A DNA stretch of 64,000 nucleotides, from assembly GCA_033439255.1 (NCBI GenBank), contig CM065881.1, positions 620,001-684,000 of the forward strand, written 5' to 3'. Below the pieces are notes generated by a model. It worked only from the letters and a program-made list of their open reading frames with translations. It was not told where the DNA came from and did no database searches. Both the position numbers and the translations under genes were made by a program. The DNA comes from Hericium rajendrae (Eukaryota; Basidiomycota; Agaricomycetes; Russulales; Hericiaceae). Below are positions 24,655-38,177 of the stretch, one piece after another (positions within the stretch are counted from its first letter, which is position 1; every line of letters begins with the position of its first letter).

Positions 24655-25303
24655 CTTGAATGAATTTAAGGAGGTGAGTCCGTCTTCGAGGGAATGGCGT
24701 CATCATTGGACTCATCGCTACTGGAAATGGCTTTCTAAAGGTTGAGGCAAATATGCTGCCAGGACACCACGACATGGCAATTATACCCAGAATGATACAT
24801 AGAGATCGATGCCGATCCCTTTCATGGATTAAGTCATCGTGTTAAACGTACGAAAATCAGTTCTTCAAATTCAACGTTCAAGTCATTCTTATTATTCTGC
24901 GCCGACGGAACTCTTCACTCACTATTGCACTTGATCAACATTTTGGAAGCAGAAAATTCGTGTGCAGGTCTTTCATGCAATCATTCATCATTCATCCTCA
25001 GACGAAGTACGACAGACCATGCTGTGCCGCCCTACTAAAGACAAACAGTCGCGAGGATTGCGCGCAGCCTGAGCTTGGCGGCGGAGAGTCGAGAATGGTT
25101 TGTTCCCACGGGTGATTTAGCTGTATCATAAGCGCCTAGCGGGCGCTAATTTAGTGTCATCGGCCCAGTCCCGGGCCAGCCACCGTTGCAACGACTCGAA
25201 CTCTGCAGCGCATGGGAGTAGCAAGGCGTCAGCAGGACCATGCCACGCTAGGCGGCCTTCTTCCTTTCACCATCGTCCGCCGTACCCAAAAAACCGAGAT
25301 ATC
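24655..25303. other. intergenic stretch
   Basis: About 650 bp with no supported gene; it contains the 5' region of the next F-box gene. Confidence 0.45.
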
Positions 25304-27218
25304 ATGGCTTCAGCAGTCGATGCAGCGTCCTGTCTGTCGTTCCCGCTGGACATCTTCCTCATCATCATACGGGATCTCGACTGGAAGGACATTCTGTCTC
25401 TAGCTCAGGTGTGCCATGAATCAGCCTGCTTTGTATGCAAGTCTGGATGACTTATCACATTGCTTTGAATATCGCAGTGCTCGAAGGAATTGGCCTTTCT
25501 CACCGCATCGCGGGCAGTGTGGCATTCGGTACTGCAGACGTGCATCATCGATGAGATGATCCCTATCCCCCCTCTCCACACCTCAATTTCTGCTCTCTCA
25601 TCGCATGACATCAAGCAGACTGTACGTCGCGCTCTGGCGCTGCGAAGTGCTTGGACGCAAGCCAACCCCCAGACGACGCGCCGGCATGACCATACATCGC
25701 CGACGAATGCGATGCCGTCTGGGGTGGCATTTATTCCTGGGCATGGGAATCGATACGTTGCGCTAGTCACGACATCTACAGAACCCATCACGCAGGTGAC
25801 TGAGGCTCCTAGACACCGACTGTCGTGCATAGATATCTCGTGCTCGCCGTCTCGTGTAGCCGCTTCGTGTTACTACACGCACCCCGTGAAGTTTGCTCTC
25901 AACGAAGCTAGTGATGCTCCTGGACAACTGGCGGTTGCTTCCGCCGCAGAGTGAGTGCTTCTTTCAAAAAACCTTCGCGCCCTGGTGCTGACTGTAATCT
26001 CATCATGCAGAGGTGTACTCACGACGCAGATTCTTGCATTGGATCCTGCTTGGATGGGTCGGCAGCTCAACTATACCGGGACCGATCCCGGAGGCTTCCT
26101 AACACTTTTCCAATTTCCCACAAACGGTGTCCCGATGTTGTTCAGAGACAACGTTCTTGCCTCGGGCGACCAGGAAGGCAATGTCTGGCTATATGACACG
26201 CGGGATGGCAAGTTACTTTATCACCTACATGATCCTCGCGCTCCTCACGTCAGTAACACGTATTCTTCCTCACTGCTCTTGAAATCTCATTATCATGCCT
26301 CTTTAAATCTAGATGAACGAGACCGTGCGCGTGGTCTTATTGCAGGATATCGTGCTCACATTCGGATTCGCAACGATCAAACTCTTTACGCTGCCCTGTC
26401 CTCTTTCGACCAGCTCTCCTGAACCTAGCGAATCCAGCACATCTGAAACATCCCAAAGCCCCGACAAATGTCTTCCAGCCATACTCGACGAGACTCGAAC
26501 ACCACAAACATGTCCAGTCCTTCTCCCGACCTCGGAGCATCGTTGGCGATGGCGGATCGATACCATCAGTGTCTCGCCCCTGGTGCATGCCCACGCAGAG
26601 CCCACTTCCCGCGCCCGCCTCCGCCCCCCAATCAACATCTTCGTCCGCTTCGGCTCGTGGTATCCCTGGCCCATCAACATGCTGCACCACTATGTCCTCA
26701 CACCCTCCGCGCCCGCGCCCAGTCTCCCCCTGCCCCCCGCGCCCGCCGCCTCGATCGCTGCCTCGACCGATCCCGCCGTCGTGCTCTCCTCGCCCTTCAC
26801 TACTTCGCACGATGCGCCCGCGACGCCGTACTGCCTCCCGCCGACCCTCGCGATGTACACATACTCCGCGCTCGACCTCTTCACGGTCTCCGACACCGCG
26901 CTCGGGCCGTACGGCACCGCGCTCTGGACGGACTCGCACTGCGCGCCGGGCGCGTCGAGCGAGGCCGCCGGGCGCAGCGGGTGGCAGCGCGTCGCGGGGA
27001 AGGTGCTGCGCCCGCCGGCGCCGCAGGACGCGGTGCCGGAGGTGCTCGAGGCGGCGGCGGAGCGGTACGACCAGGGGCGCACGGTCGTGTTTGGGGCGTT
27101 TGAGCGGCCGGAGGCGTATCAGATTGCGATGGACGAGGAGGGCGGGCGGGTTGCGATTGCGTGGAAGAGGGGCGGGTTGAGTGTGTGGGAGTATATGCCT
27201 GAGGAGGCGGAGACGTGA
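25304..27218 (+). CDS. F-box protein with beta-propeller-like body
   Basis: Four exons (25304-25408, 25478-25950, 26011-26248, 26313-27218) keep phase and give 573 residues. The F-box is at the N-terminus: LSFPLDIFLIIIRDLDWKDI, then QCSKELAFLTASRAVWHSVL across the first intron. Downstream strands resemble WD-type blades (VLASGDQEGNVWLYDTRDGK; GGRVAIAWKRGGLSVWEYMP at the end). The protein is unlike the three F-box/LRR paralogues in this window. A role as an SCF substrate receptor is an inference from the F-box. The middle part is Pro/Ala/Ser-rich and GC-rich, and large overlapping open frames on the other strand there are shadows. Confidence 0.8.
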
Positions 27219-27719
27219 GGTCAGGGACGTCGTGCTGCTTTTTCATTGGCTCTTTCGGGCGCACTAGCTTGCGCGTGGTATTCATACCTGCGTTCGTCCT
27301 CAAATATGCCCACTATTTCCCACCTTCGCATGAGGTATCAAGACTACTAGCCATATCATGCATAGCTCAGCGATGCGATCCCTGATGCCTACTGCATAAT
27401 CCTGTAATTCGGAAATACGGAGTTGGACCGCGATGCGTCATCGCGTCATCGCAGGAGCGCAGTGCGGTAGAGGGGAGGAGATTATATGTAGTTGTAGTAC
27501 GAGCTACTATGCGTGAATACAACAGATTTGCCGCTTAAGCTGTTACGAAGGCGTGGAAATCAGGAGATATAACGCCCGTGCGGAAGTCCCTTTTATCAAG
27601 GCCAGAATAGGAGGTTTGTCATATGTGATACAGAGATGAACCAGCTGGGTTGAGAATGGCTACATATTGGTGGTCTGTTCTGTCCGGACGGCGGAGATCA
27701 GGAGACGATATGTAGACCG
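27219..27719. other. 3' intergenic between convergent genes
   Basis: 500 bp with no supported gene. Confidence 0.45.
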
Positions 27720-29370
27720 TCAGACCATTGATCTGCTACTGCTGGCGACCTCCTCTCTCTTTCTCGCGATCAGCACATCCTCGCAATCAGCCCTTGACGC
27801 CGTCATCTCCGCCTCCCGCCTTGTTTGAAAATGGATGCTCGACACCGAGCCGCGTTCATGCTTGCCAAGCCGAGGCGAAGCGGAGACTCGCCTGTTCGAT
27901 ACAAGACTTTCGTGCAGCGACTCCTGTATATCGTCAAATCCCTGGCGCATACCGACGCGGACGATGATAAGCGTGGGAGCGATTGCCTATGAAGATCCTG
28001 GTGAATGGAGCTGACATGAAATTGTGAGCGACTCGTGGACCCACCAGTAACTGCTGGGTAATTGCACCTGGTACACCCTGCGGGTACCTATTAATGAGAA
28101 GCTTATCTAGCGTATAAAATAAACTTACAGGATAGATGTCAGAAAAGCACACAACAATTGAATCTGCAAGGAGTGAGAGCGAGTATACGGCTCCAGACTC
28201 AACCCTTCAAAGCGAAGACGATGAGCAAGGGAAATGACTCGATAGATCTAATGAATTTGAAGCCACTCACACCATTGCAATTGCTGAATAGTATTTCATC
28301 GTGATATGTGGGCCGACGATACCCTTAATCTCCCTTGTCATCATCCAAATCCTGAATGCTGTCAAATCGAGGCAACCCCTACCTTAGCCAGCTCGTTAGC
28401 CCAGATCAAATAGTCAACACCGGTCAGAAACGTTGTGATGATGTTCGTCGCCAAAGACAGCCAATCACCGATGTTGCTAAAGCGAGAGCTCCGAGTTCCA
28501 AGTGCTATCTCAGACTGAACCGACGGCGAGTCACTCTTCTGAAGGATCACGAGAGCACCCTGATAGCGTAGTGCCACAATATTGCACACTGAAGCACAAG
28601 CATGAAAGTCTTGAGCGTCCATAGGTTCAAACAAAACAAAACAAACAAACCTGTCGTGGCAACGAGTAAAGAAAATGGAAGGCTAATAGCCCATGGTTTG
28701 CTCCCCCAGAGCACGAAGCAGCGGTATATCTGTGTGACAATCAGCATCGTACTCCTGTGCAGTTGGATCTTACATACCAAGAGTCCGTCAGCAACAAAAC
28801 TAGCATGCATACGTAATAGTTAGTATCGAGTAACTAGAAGGCAGGAAGTATCAGTATCTCCGCACAATAATGCCGTGGCCAGACAGTTTTCGATGAATAG
28901 CACCGTATTGCCTCGTTCTGCTTCACGAATCCTGGCCGAAGTCGGCAAGCTGCAAGGGACTATACCGTCATCCCGAAAGACACTTGACGAGGTCGTTTCG
29001 GGAGTCAAAAGTGTGAAGGTGAAGTCGGCCGCAGTGTAGGCAGTGGTAAGGGCAAACAACACAATGGTCATGACCAGATAGCACATATTTGGACGTCGCC
29101 AAATTAGGACATAAATAGATCCTGCGAAGAGCATCATGTAGATGCCTGCAACACTTGAGGCCCGAACAAACATTCAAGGCATAGGGAGGACGCTTACCGT
29201 ACAGGACGGCCTCCGTCTGCGAAAATGGATCAGTGGTATTGCGGCGCGTGCAGTCCGTTCCGATCTCACCCAAAGCGCTGCCAATTGCATCTGTGAACAA
29301 AAGAGCGAGTTAAAACACGACTCAGTGAACAAGAACATCATCGTACCCGATACAAATCTTCACCGCACAT
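27720..29370 (-). CDS. seven-helix membrane protein of a basidiomycete family
   Basis: A multi-exon minus-strand gene. Successive spliced segments read ALGEIGTDCTRRNTTDPFSQ, then YGIYMMLFAGSIYVLIWRRP, MTIVLFALTTAYTAADFTFT, FVADGLL, IYRCFVLWGSKPWAISLPFS, SLATNIITTFLTAFRIWMMT, GPHITMKYYSAIAMIVESGA, VYSLSLLADSIVVCF, and APTLIIVRVGMRQGFDDIQE. It ends in a hydrophilic tail at 27720. At least six hydrophobic helices are visible. The plan, including the RCFVLWG and IVESGAVYS signatures, matches seven-helix proteins that are abundant and uncharacterised in Agaricomycetes. Function is unknown; receptor-like roles have been supposed. The start is uncertain: a 7-nt first exon (29370-29364) is the best fit. 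Confidence 0.68.
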
Positions 29371-32300
29371 GCTTGATGGAACAGGATACAGCGTCTGGAA
29401 AGGGATCACAACGAGGGTTATAACAGGAGACTTATTCTCTACCTGCTTTAATACTCGGGAGATACCGATCAGTAGAACCCAGCTCGCAGTGGCGCCGAGA
29501 TAACGACACGACATCCAACGCGAGGCGAGGATGCTTCATGAATACGCTATGGGCTGCATGAACTTCGTGACTGGGGATCATCAGAAGAGCAGAGTATAGC
29601 GGCACTTGCAACGGAACTTTTACATTATCGATGGTATTGGCGAAGCAGACAATACTGATGCCGGGTCCGTGAATCGCATGCCTCAGCTGTGCAAGAAGTC
29701 AACGATCGGATGGAACGCACACATGTCACGAACAAAACGGCGCCCAAGGACATAGATCTTGCCAATTCAGGCGTTCTGGGGCGTAAATTATTGTCGCCCT
29801 GAGATAGAATCCTGCGAGTTTCTCCGGGTGTTCGGATACAGAACGTGCATGGTCATCGCGTTGCAACCACCGGATCTTTCTGTCGCCACGAATTAAGCCT
29901 GGTCCTGCACAAAGTCGTTTCAATCAATAGCTCTACGACAGAAAATTAAACTCAACTTTCTCGTGGGCCGCCACCCTGGGATCCAAGCACGACCGAGCTC
30001 CGGCACAATGTCGGGAGGTCATGTATAAAGCTGACATACCATGCAAGGCGGAGGACGGCCAGCATGGTGGAGTGCCTCTCAGGAGCTTACCCCCGGGGCT
30101 GTGGATGGCTTCCTCGAAAGCGCTTGAAACCAGTGATCGGCGTGTAGATGGCGATAAGGCCAAGGCCTGACACGATGATGATCGTAATGCCAGCATCTAC
30201 GTTCGTCATACTTACGGAATTAGTCCTGCAAGAAGTCGTCAAAGGCATGCCGACAAAATGCTTCGCGAATGTGGTGTGCTCGTTTGACTTCGAGAGCTCC
30301 CTCACGGGGGGTACAGCATTCGTGGCATGTTGGGAATTCCGTTGGTTTGTCTTCTAGATCACTTGCTATGGCCTCGCGGCTTACGACTGGGCGATGCGCT
30401 GAAGATCGTCTGCACAGCGTGCCGCTCAAGACGAAAACTCGTGATTTGAGCTGGTGCAAACCTGTTCCTATGTGACGCCGAGAGCCTGGATGATTTGGCT
30501 CGTCTATTTAGAGGAGCATTGGCTGCGCAGCTGAGATGCGGGCCTCGCCGGGTGTGTTCGATGTTGATGGCCTGGTCAGGCAAAGAAAAGGCCTGCAGAC
30601 ATATTGAGAGTCATGATGATGAATACAAGTTCATACCTACTATTGGCGAGAGATCATTTCGATCACACCGGGGACCAGTAGACAGGATGAATATTGCTTG
30701 CGCTGGCGGTAATTTGTGACTTCATCGGGCCTGTGAATGTTGGCGAACCACGGGGAACAGAAGTTCGAAGCTGGCATCAAAAGCCTTTCGGTACATAATC
30801 TTCTGTGTAAGGTCAGCAACGGAGATGACGATATGTACTTACTACTAGCACTCAGTTATGCGTTCAGTACTGTGACTCAGGCCGCAGGCGTTGTCTAAAA
30901 GTCTTGGTGCGAGACTCGCCGGCGCTTGCGGCGATCACCACAGGCCGTCCGGAAGCGCCCGCCATGCCGGTGCAAGCTTCTCATTCCTTCAGTTCCTAGT
31001 TTCCTTCAGATACTAGGGAAGCGCCGACTGCGTCGGCATAAACCTTGCTTGTCTTGATGAAGACACAACTGTTACAAATGGCTTTTCTTATGCTACTAGG
31101 CAGTTCTTATGGGTTCTAGAGGCTATTAAAAACTTCGAGCACGACATGTACATGGTCTTATTACAGATAACTCGAAAAACGCCATTTTTCGTCAACACAC
31201 GGAGTCTCAGAAGATTTTTCGCATGCGTACTATATTCTGTGCATATTTGCACTCAAATCCTTAGAGCTACATATTACTGTGCGCGTTCCCCAACTGCTGA
31301 CCTCCGTCTTCAAGTCAACCACAGGCCGTGAAAAAAAAAGGGCACAGTTCTAAATCGCAAGCTTGCGACAGGCAGCACTGTGCTGGGGGATATCTCGTGA
31401 GCATGAGCCATGAACTAGCAGACCAGCAGATCCCGAGCAGACAGTAGGAGCAGCATGGGCCTCATCATCGTCACTCTGCCCTCGCCAGCAAGCCCAAGCG
31501 CACTGACTCGTTGACCCTGTCGGACACGCTCGTGCCGCCCAGCGCTCCCTTCGCCGCCGGCCGCATGCGCGCATGCCCTCACCCCGCTTCAGCCCCGCTT
31601 TCACTGTGGAGCCGCAGCAGTGCAAATTGCCTGCAGATGCTGAGGGCTATGACACTGATCCAGATCGTGGCCAATGTTGAGAAGAAGTGCTGGACGCTGC
31701 AGACACAGGTCTGGAAGGCACACCTCGGCAGACCTTGTCAGAGATCCTCCTGCGCGTGTTTGCCTATGCACTGCTGTACTTGAAGAGCCTGAACACGAGC
31801 ATAGTGGGGCGATGAAGTCAGGGTCACAGACAGATTGCTAGGGAATGCACCGCGCACAGTGTACGGGTTTGGTAATGTTCGCGCCAAGTTCGCGCTGCCT
31901 AACATAGTTGAAGAAGGAGCTGTTAGTCTACTCCTCTCAAACTCACCAATTGGATCATAAGATGCTGAAGACATGCTCTACAGCATCGTTGACTGTGCCT
32001 TGCGGGCTCGGTAGCATGCCCAAGTTCTTGGACATTAGTGCGAGCTGACTATCGAGAAATGTCGAGGGTGTGATTCAAATCACCGCTGCTGTGACTAGTC
32101 ACAATGTCGGCTCTTCAAGTTGTGACTTCTTGCCCGTCTAATTCTAAGACAAAGAAGGATAACAGAAATTTCAGAAGCATAAAATACGATCGCTGATGAT
32201 GAGAAAAAGGGTTCCGGTACGTGATTGTAGTGTAAGTCTGTAGACAAAGAGCAGTTGTGGGCCGAGCCTTTGTTTGTCACTGTTGACGATGTGAGTTTCG

Positions 32301-32602
32301 GCGCTAATAATTACGGGGGTGCGAGACACCTTGACAAGCAAGGTAATTACGCCGACTCGAGAAATGGCGACGTGCCATGGAATATAGAACCTGGTAAGTC
32401 GTCTAAATCATGGCCTTGATAGTGGTCTCGTAATCGACATTAGATGACATATACTTTCGACTCGGTAGGTTAACTAGATGTCTAAAGATCAAGTTTAGCG
32501 AGCGCCCCGACTATTATTGAACAGAACCCGAGCAGTCACCACATTGCTATAGCATACGCCTGTTTTCAGAACTACGGAACGAGCAATTCTATAGCTTTTG
32601 TC
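29371..32602. other. 3.2-kb gene-poor stretch
   Basis: No gene is supported. Short open frames occur on both strands; one minus-strand frame near 30160-30230 has a single hydrophobic segment (AGITIIIVSGLGLIAIYTPI) without a supporting gene model. A GC-rich patch near 31440-31780 reads as low-complexity coding-like sequence on the plus strand but could not be tied to a family. This may be decayed gene or repeat sequence. Confidence 0.4.
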
Positions 32603-34426
32603 ATGTCTTTTGTAAGGTAAGTGTCATCCTCCCATCGTGCAGCGTGCTAGGTCTTGTTAAGTAAAAACTTACGTCGTTGGGACAGTCCAGAAGAACGACG
32701 TGTTGCGGCTGCATCCCTGACAGGCGAAACAACGCAACACATCTCGAGCCAGTTCAGTGCCGATGCTGAACTGCACCACCTCCGCCGCGAAATAGATGTT
32801 GCTACTCGAGTCGTCAACAGCCTCAAAGCACGCGTCAACGCCTTGTCACCAGTGTCCCGCCTCCCTGCCGAGATCATCACCTATGTTTTCACTGAACTCA
32901 CAGGGCTGCAATCCCCTTCCGTCTCCTTTATCGGCGGGTACGCGCCACGGGTACTTCAACTTGGTTGGATTGTCGTCACGCAAGTCTGCCGTCGGTGGCG
33001 ACTAATAGCAATGTAATCTCCCTCTCTCTGGAGCTCCGTCACGTTTGCTATTGGAAGTCGCTGGGCCGAGTTCATGCTCTGGCTCTCAAGGCGCATTCCC
33101 ATTTCTATTGATGCATATATGGGTTGCCGTCGCTTCCAGACAGAGGACGCCAAGCACATTGCCCGTCATATGTCTCACACTCATACCCTTGACCTTTCGG
33201 TCGATAACGACACCCTACGGGAGTACGTCAGTCTTCTCGTAGATCCAGCGCCCATCTTACATGTCCTTCGCTTGGATGACTCGCAACCCCGTACGGATAG
33301 GAATCCCGAATTGGTGTCATCAACGCCAGTAGACTTTCTTGCTGGTTATGCCCCCAATCTACGCGATGTTGAACTGAACAATGTCTTCATTCCATGGGAC
33401 TTCGCGATGCCATTATTCATTGATCTTCACGACTTATCCATATCCCTCCCTCGCCCGCAAAGCGAATACGAAAATACGGGTCGCTGGGCGCCTCCGTTAT
33501 CGCAGCTTCTCGACATATTGGACAACATGCCGGAGTTACAGACGCTTTGTCTGCAAGCCTGCCTTCCAAGGTTCAAACGAGACCAGGACACATTGTTTCC
33601 ATCCGACGGTGTCCGAAAAATCGCGCTTCCGCATCTCAGAAGCTTGAGACTGGCAGGGAGCGGAACCGAAGTTGCGCAGGTGCTGAGCCGTCTCTCGCTG
33701 CAATCAGACATCGAAATTGACTTGGCGGCTTCCGTATGTGCCGACGATAACACTGTAGATGACACATGCAACGTGTTCCGTGCTCTGTCGAATCACCTTG
33801 CGCCCGGCGGAGGGCACCCACTGCGGATGGACAATGTCCACATCCAGGACGAGAACTTCTCACTATATATGACCGGGGACATGACGTTTGAGAACGGGAA
33901 TACGTCACGGCTGGCATTGGAGTTCACAATTATCCATACCGAGGACAAATTCGACGCCACGGTGTTTTTCTTCATCGTGCTTCCAATCCAGCCGGTTTCT
34001 ACAATCCAGATAACGGACCTATGTCTTGAACACCATGACTGGAATCTTCTCTTCGAGACCCCAGCCACTCTGCTGGTCCACTCCTTGTCAATCCAGCTAG
34101 GCCACTCGTCTTCTGAGGAAGAATTCATCCGATTCCTCAGTGACAATGTCAGAGGCAGGACGGGTCTGCGACCTTTAACATTATCGCAGTTGCGGAGCTT
34201 GATCATCACGGGCGGCGACATGAGCGAATCCACCCTGGAATCGATTGCAAAAGCCCTGCGGGCGCACAAGGAGCGGGGGAGGATGCTGGAGAAGTTGGTG
34301 TTCGACAGATGCAGCCAGACTGAGGCCGATTACGATGCTGCTACGGCGGGTCTGTTCGAGGGTATTGTGGGTGAAGTAGTGGTGCGTCTCGAGCATCGTG
34401 TGGCTTACTATCATCGCTTTCATTGA
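32603..34426 (+). pseudogene. F-box/LRR paralogue 2 with in-frame stop
   Basis: Same plan as the F-box genes at 22927 and 43061: a tiny first exon (32603-32616), then one long exon from 32662. The F-box reads VSRLPAEIITYVFTEL and GWIVVTQVCRRWRLIA. An in-frame TAA at 33014-33016 then stands just before SPSLWSSVTFAIG, where paralogue 1 reads ACPSLWHSVIFSLG. Beyond the stop the frame is open for 470 codons with conserved leucine-rich strands (PHLRSLRLAG, PELQTLCLQACLP) to 34426. A 45-nt intron starting at the GTAATC would remove the stop but also the conserved SPSLW block, so a nonsense change is the simpler reading. Recent inactivation is likely because nothing else is broken. Confidence 0.75.
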
Positions 34427-34869
34427 CAATCATACTTTCGATTGTTCAATGATCGATGCTCGGAGCACACGATGGTGGTGCGGAGGCAGGGATAATGCTG
34501 AACGCGGAAGACGGTCATTGGGAGTGTTGTGGAAGAGCAATGAACGCGCGCCGATGTTCCGTTGGCTGTTCAGACCAACCCCAGCACCGTGTCTGTTGCA
34601 CGCGGGTTGCTGGGGAGCAGCGCGCGGACGCGGGCGAGGTCGACGCGGGCCGTGTCTATACATACATATGTGGCGTCGGGGGCGCAAGGCGGCGCTTCCG
34701 AGTCGGAATGCAGAACTATATCAAGGCAGCTATTCTTACCTGACAACATGTACTAGCACACTCACTCCTTGCGTGCAATTCGTATTTTGGAGAACGAACA
34801 GAAGAATCTTCTTGAATAACTTCCTGCTATTGTCAATGACAACTGGTACTGCTTAGATGCGTACGGAGA
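34427..34869. other. 3' intergenic between convergent genes
   Basis: About 440 bp with no supported gene. Confidence 0.45.
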
Positions 34870-36108
34870 CTACAAGGCAAACGCCTTGGCAAGCGCCGCA
34901 GCGGCATCTGATACCAACTGCCGCCCAACCGACAAGACACTGGAAAAATGTCAGTATGAATGGAGCGCTGCGAAAAAATGACATACCCTGAGCATAAATC
35001 AGCATACAGCACTGAAGGGAAGGAAAGCGGGACGTACCATCCATGCCCATCACAGGATGAGGCGCACCCTTGTACACTATGACCTCGGCCTCCACGCCCG
35101 CCTTCTTGAGCTTCTCAGCATACGCAATCCCCTCGGAGCACAAAATGTCCACCTCGGCCAAGAGAAGACAGGCGCTGGGGGTCTTCTCGACTAAATCGTC
35201 GGGCGCGAAGATTGGGGAAGCGTCCCACTTCGTCCAGTCCTCTTGCTTGGGGAGGTAGTTATTCTTGAACCACATCATCCGAGCAGGAGATAGCCAAGGT
35301 GTATTGGCATTCTCCGTCCAAGACGCATGAAAGTCACCGCCGACAAATGCCGTGTTGTCCGTGACCGGGACGATAAGCACCTGGAGAACTAGGGGAATCG
35401 GTGGTGACAACGTGGGGGCCTTCAGAGAGACAATAGCGGCCAGATTCCCTCCACTGCATAGGGATATGAGGCCGAGATAGAATGGAATATCAGAAGAAAC
35501 ATACCTCGAAGAACCTCCTACCGCAATCTTATTGATGTCGGCGCCGAGAAGCTCCTTCCCGTTCTGGTAGACCCACTGCAGAGATTCGATGGCATCCTCG
35601 ACGGCAGCAGGGTAGGGATTCTCCGGCGCGAGGCGATAATCCACGGAGACGACTATACAGCTGGCATCTGTCGCGGACAGACGATCAGGCCCGACCAAGT
35701 GCAAGCTTCAAAATAAATTACATTTGCACACATTGGTGCACAAACCGGCCTCCGAGTTGATATTTCCCAGAGTCCATCCGCCTATGTACATGTTAGGTCT
35801 GAAGGAACACTAGCGAGAAATCACCAGTGTTGAGACGTACCTCCATGGAAAAAGATGAAGACGGGCCAACCAGCAGCGGGCGCAACTCCTTCCGGAGTGA
35901 AGACTCGCATGTTGCACTTGCTCAGTGCGTAGTCTTTGGTGGAACCGACCTGCAGAGGCACAGAGCCTCCCGGTACAACAGGTCCCTTGCGAATGGCAGG
36001 ATCCCAAGGCAGTTCATGGGCCAGAACCAAGTCGATGAGATGTTCGTTATGAAATGCAACATACTCTGGGTCGATTCGGGGCAGGATTTCTGGATGAATG
36101 GGGGGCAT
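34870..36108 (-). CDS. alpha/beta hydrolase, hormone-sensitive-lipase type
   Basis: Six exons (36108-35841, 35781-35722, 35667-35505, 35453-35038, 35011-34987, 34939-34870) keep phase and give 333 residues. The oxyanion-hole motif HGGGW (FFHGGGWTLGN) is assembled across the first junction. SVDYRLAPENPYPAAVEDAI is the next signature. The nucleophile serine is in GGSSSGGNLAA across the third junction. The catalytic acid is probably in LAEVDILCSEG and the histidine in YKGAPHPVMGMD. This is the alpha/beta-hydrolase_3 (HSL-like esterase) pattern. The 25-nt fifth exon joins on both sides only in this phase. Substrate is unknown: likely a small ester or lipid. Confidence 0.88.
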
Positions 36109-37589
36109 TGCTGTCGATGAGAAGAGTCGAATCAAGTCGAGACAGTTGTACTAGTAGTCCAGCCGGCGACTTTATATGAGCATACATGGTCCAAAGCTCG
36201 GGAACTTGTGACTATGCGGACATCCCTGAAATTTGAAACTTCGATAAGTCGAGCAATCTGGAGATAACGAGACAGAGATAACGGCCCGGCATTCCAGGGC
36301 ATTTCGGACGGCCAAGTGGTACGGATTCAGGGTGACTTGCGCGGGTCTCGAGCCTATAAGCTACACCCATCCCATGACCAGCGATAGACCAGGTACGATA
36401 GTAGATAGCTCTCAAACTCTGGACACCTGCTCCCTGTGCTTCGCCTTCCAGATTGAATAGACCAACAGAGATCCTCGCGCAAAATACCATGACGATCGTT
36501 GCCCGCGCAGACCATCCCACTGCATCAGCTGCTAATTTGCTTCCACGGAAAGATGCCTTTTCCAAATAATTCGTAGAGAAGCCCTTGAACGAATTGCGCA
36601 CACCCGCATTTGTGATCGACCGGTCCGTCTCCGTGCACCAAACTACTCCAGGATACGTCAGAAGGCGGCGGACTGGAGTGCTGGTTTCCGGCGCACCTGA
36701 AGACCCATAAGGCACGGCATTACTTATGTCTCCATTCTGACAGCAATACGAATGCGTCTGTCAGACCGTGGAGGGAGCAGGTCTCCAGCGCAGATCGGAG
36801 CAGTGCAACGATCGTTTTCGACGCTAACGGAAGTTCGCAGGTCATGGGTGTGGGATTGGGAGAGGCTGATGGTACGGTTAAAGAATCAGACTATGTGTGT
36901 GATGACGTCTGAGTTATGCAAGCACCCACTTACTACAGTGTACTACAGTGCTAGATGCTGTTTTAAAAAAAGGACTTCCCGTCGCGATCAAAACAACCGC
37001 AGGGACCAGACTTTTTCGGAGGTGGGAGATGTCATCCAAATCGTAGGCCAACGTGCATGTTTAATAACAGCAACATATCCGTGGTACTCTCCTATACAGA
37101 ATTTACACAAAAGATAGTCGTTCTGTGTTCTACGTCGCGTAAAATGAGAAAATCAAAATTATGTAGTCTCCCACGCAGCGCAAACACGCGCCTCCAACGC
37201 GCCTCAATCGCGTCAGTTCACCGCCTTCGCCTTCGCCGTAGGCTACCATCATGCCTGACTTGAATCCGACTGCTATGCATGGCGATCGACGACAAATACG
37301 AAACAGATGCGACAGAGAGGCTACTAGAGACTCATGGTCTGTGCTTCATACCCGTTCCCGTCATACCGGCCACTCATTAGCCGTCTTATTCGCACAGACT
37401 TTCTCATGAAGTTGATCGTTATTGGTATGCTCAACCCAACTCCACTTTCAACCCATTTGTGCTGATTTAGATATAAAGGTGAAGCTGGGACAGAGAAATA
37501 TTGTTTACTGCATTACTTCACGCTCTTGTGCATCCCTGGCAAAGTACCGCACAAGCCGCCGAGCACACCCTTCTTAATGGCAGCGAGCA
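36109..37589. other. intergenic stretch
   Basis: 1.5 kb with no supported gene. A 167-codon minus-strand frame (36212-36715) has no recognisable feature. A 19-nt word GACCAGCGATAGACCAGGT at 36376 recurs at 38726. Confidence 0.4.
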
Positions 37590-38177
37590 CATAGCTCGGA
37601 TGCCCTGAACCTAAAGCGCAAGCGCACCGCGTCCTCATCCGACGCGATCGCACCCACTAAGAAACCCAACACCGACACCCGCGAGCAGGACGACGCCGCG
37701 CATCATGCTCCACGCGCTCTCCGCCCCCCTGTGCAAAAGCTCGGCATCACGCTCCACTCGCACACGCTCCGCCTCATGCACCCACGACACGCGCGACCGA
37801 GGCCATCTTCCCGCTCTCCGCGCTCGCGCGCAGTGGCCGCGCGTTCCTCCTTCCCACGCGCGGCAAGGCGGAGAAGGGCTGGAGCGAGCTCGTGCTTGCG
37901 TCCGACGTGCCCGCGCCCCAAGGCCAAGGGTAAGCCGGCGTCCGCCGCGGCGACGGCGCAGTTGCAGCTCGCGTTCAGCATCGACGCAGAGCCGGCCGCG
38001 CCGTTCAACATTACGCTGCACGACGGCGCCTTCGATACCGGGCGCCATGCGAAGGGCTCGTCGACCGCGCCGCTCCTGCGCGTGCACTTCCTCGCGCACC
38101 TTGATGGCGAGGAGGTCATGCGGCTGCTGAGTGCGACGGGCGACATGTGTTCGCTGGCGGAAGCCTCCACCCATTGA
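37590..38177 (+). pseudogene. unrecognised coding remnant
   Basis: GC-rich plus-strand sequence with protein-like segments in changing frames: LKRKRTASS, APTKKPNTDTREQDD, TEAIFPLSALARSGRAFLLP, KGWSELVLASDVPAPQG, then QLQLAFSIDAEPAAPFNITL to a stop at 38177. Composition and codon use look like the neighbouring real genes, but no phase-consistent splice model was found. It may be a broken host gene, or one I failed to model. No family is recognised. Confidence 0.35.

Noticed and set aside
26337-27303. Large minus- and plus-strand frames within the F-box/propeller gene
   Set aside because: Shadows of a GC-rich exon; they lack any family signature while the annotated frame continues across spliced exons.
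29933-30305. Membrane-like frame on the minus strand
   Set aside because: One hydrophobic segment only; no phase-consistent exons on either side.
36212-36715. 167-codon open frame on the minus strand
   Set aside because: No domain, signal or splice support; mixed composition and lies in the upstream region of the hydrolase gene.
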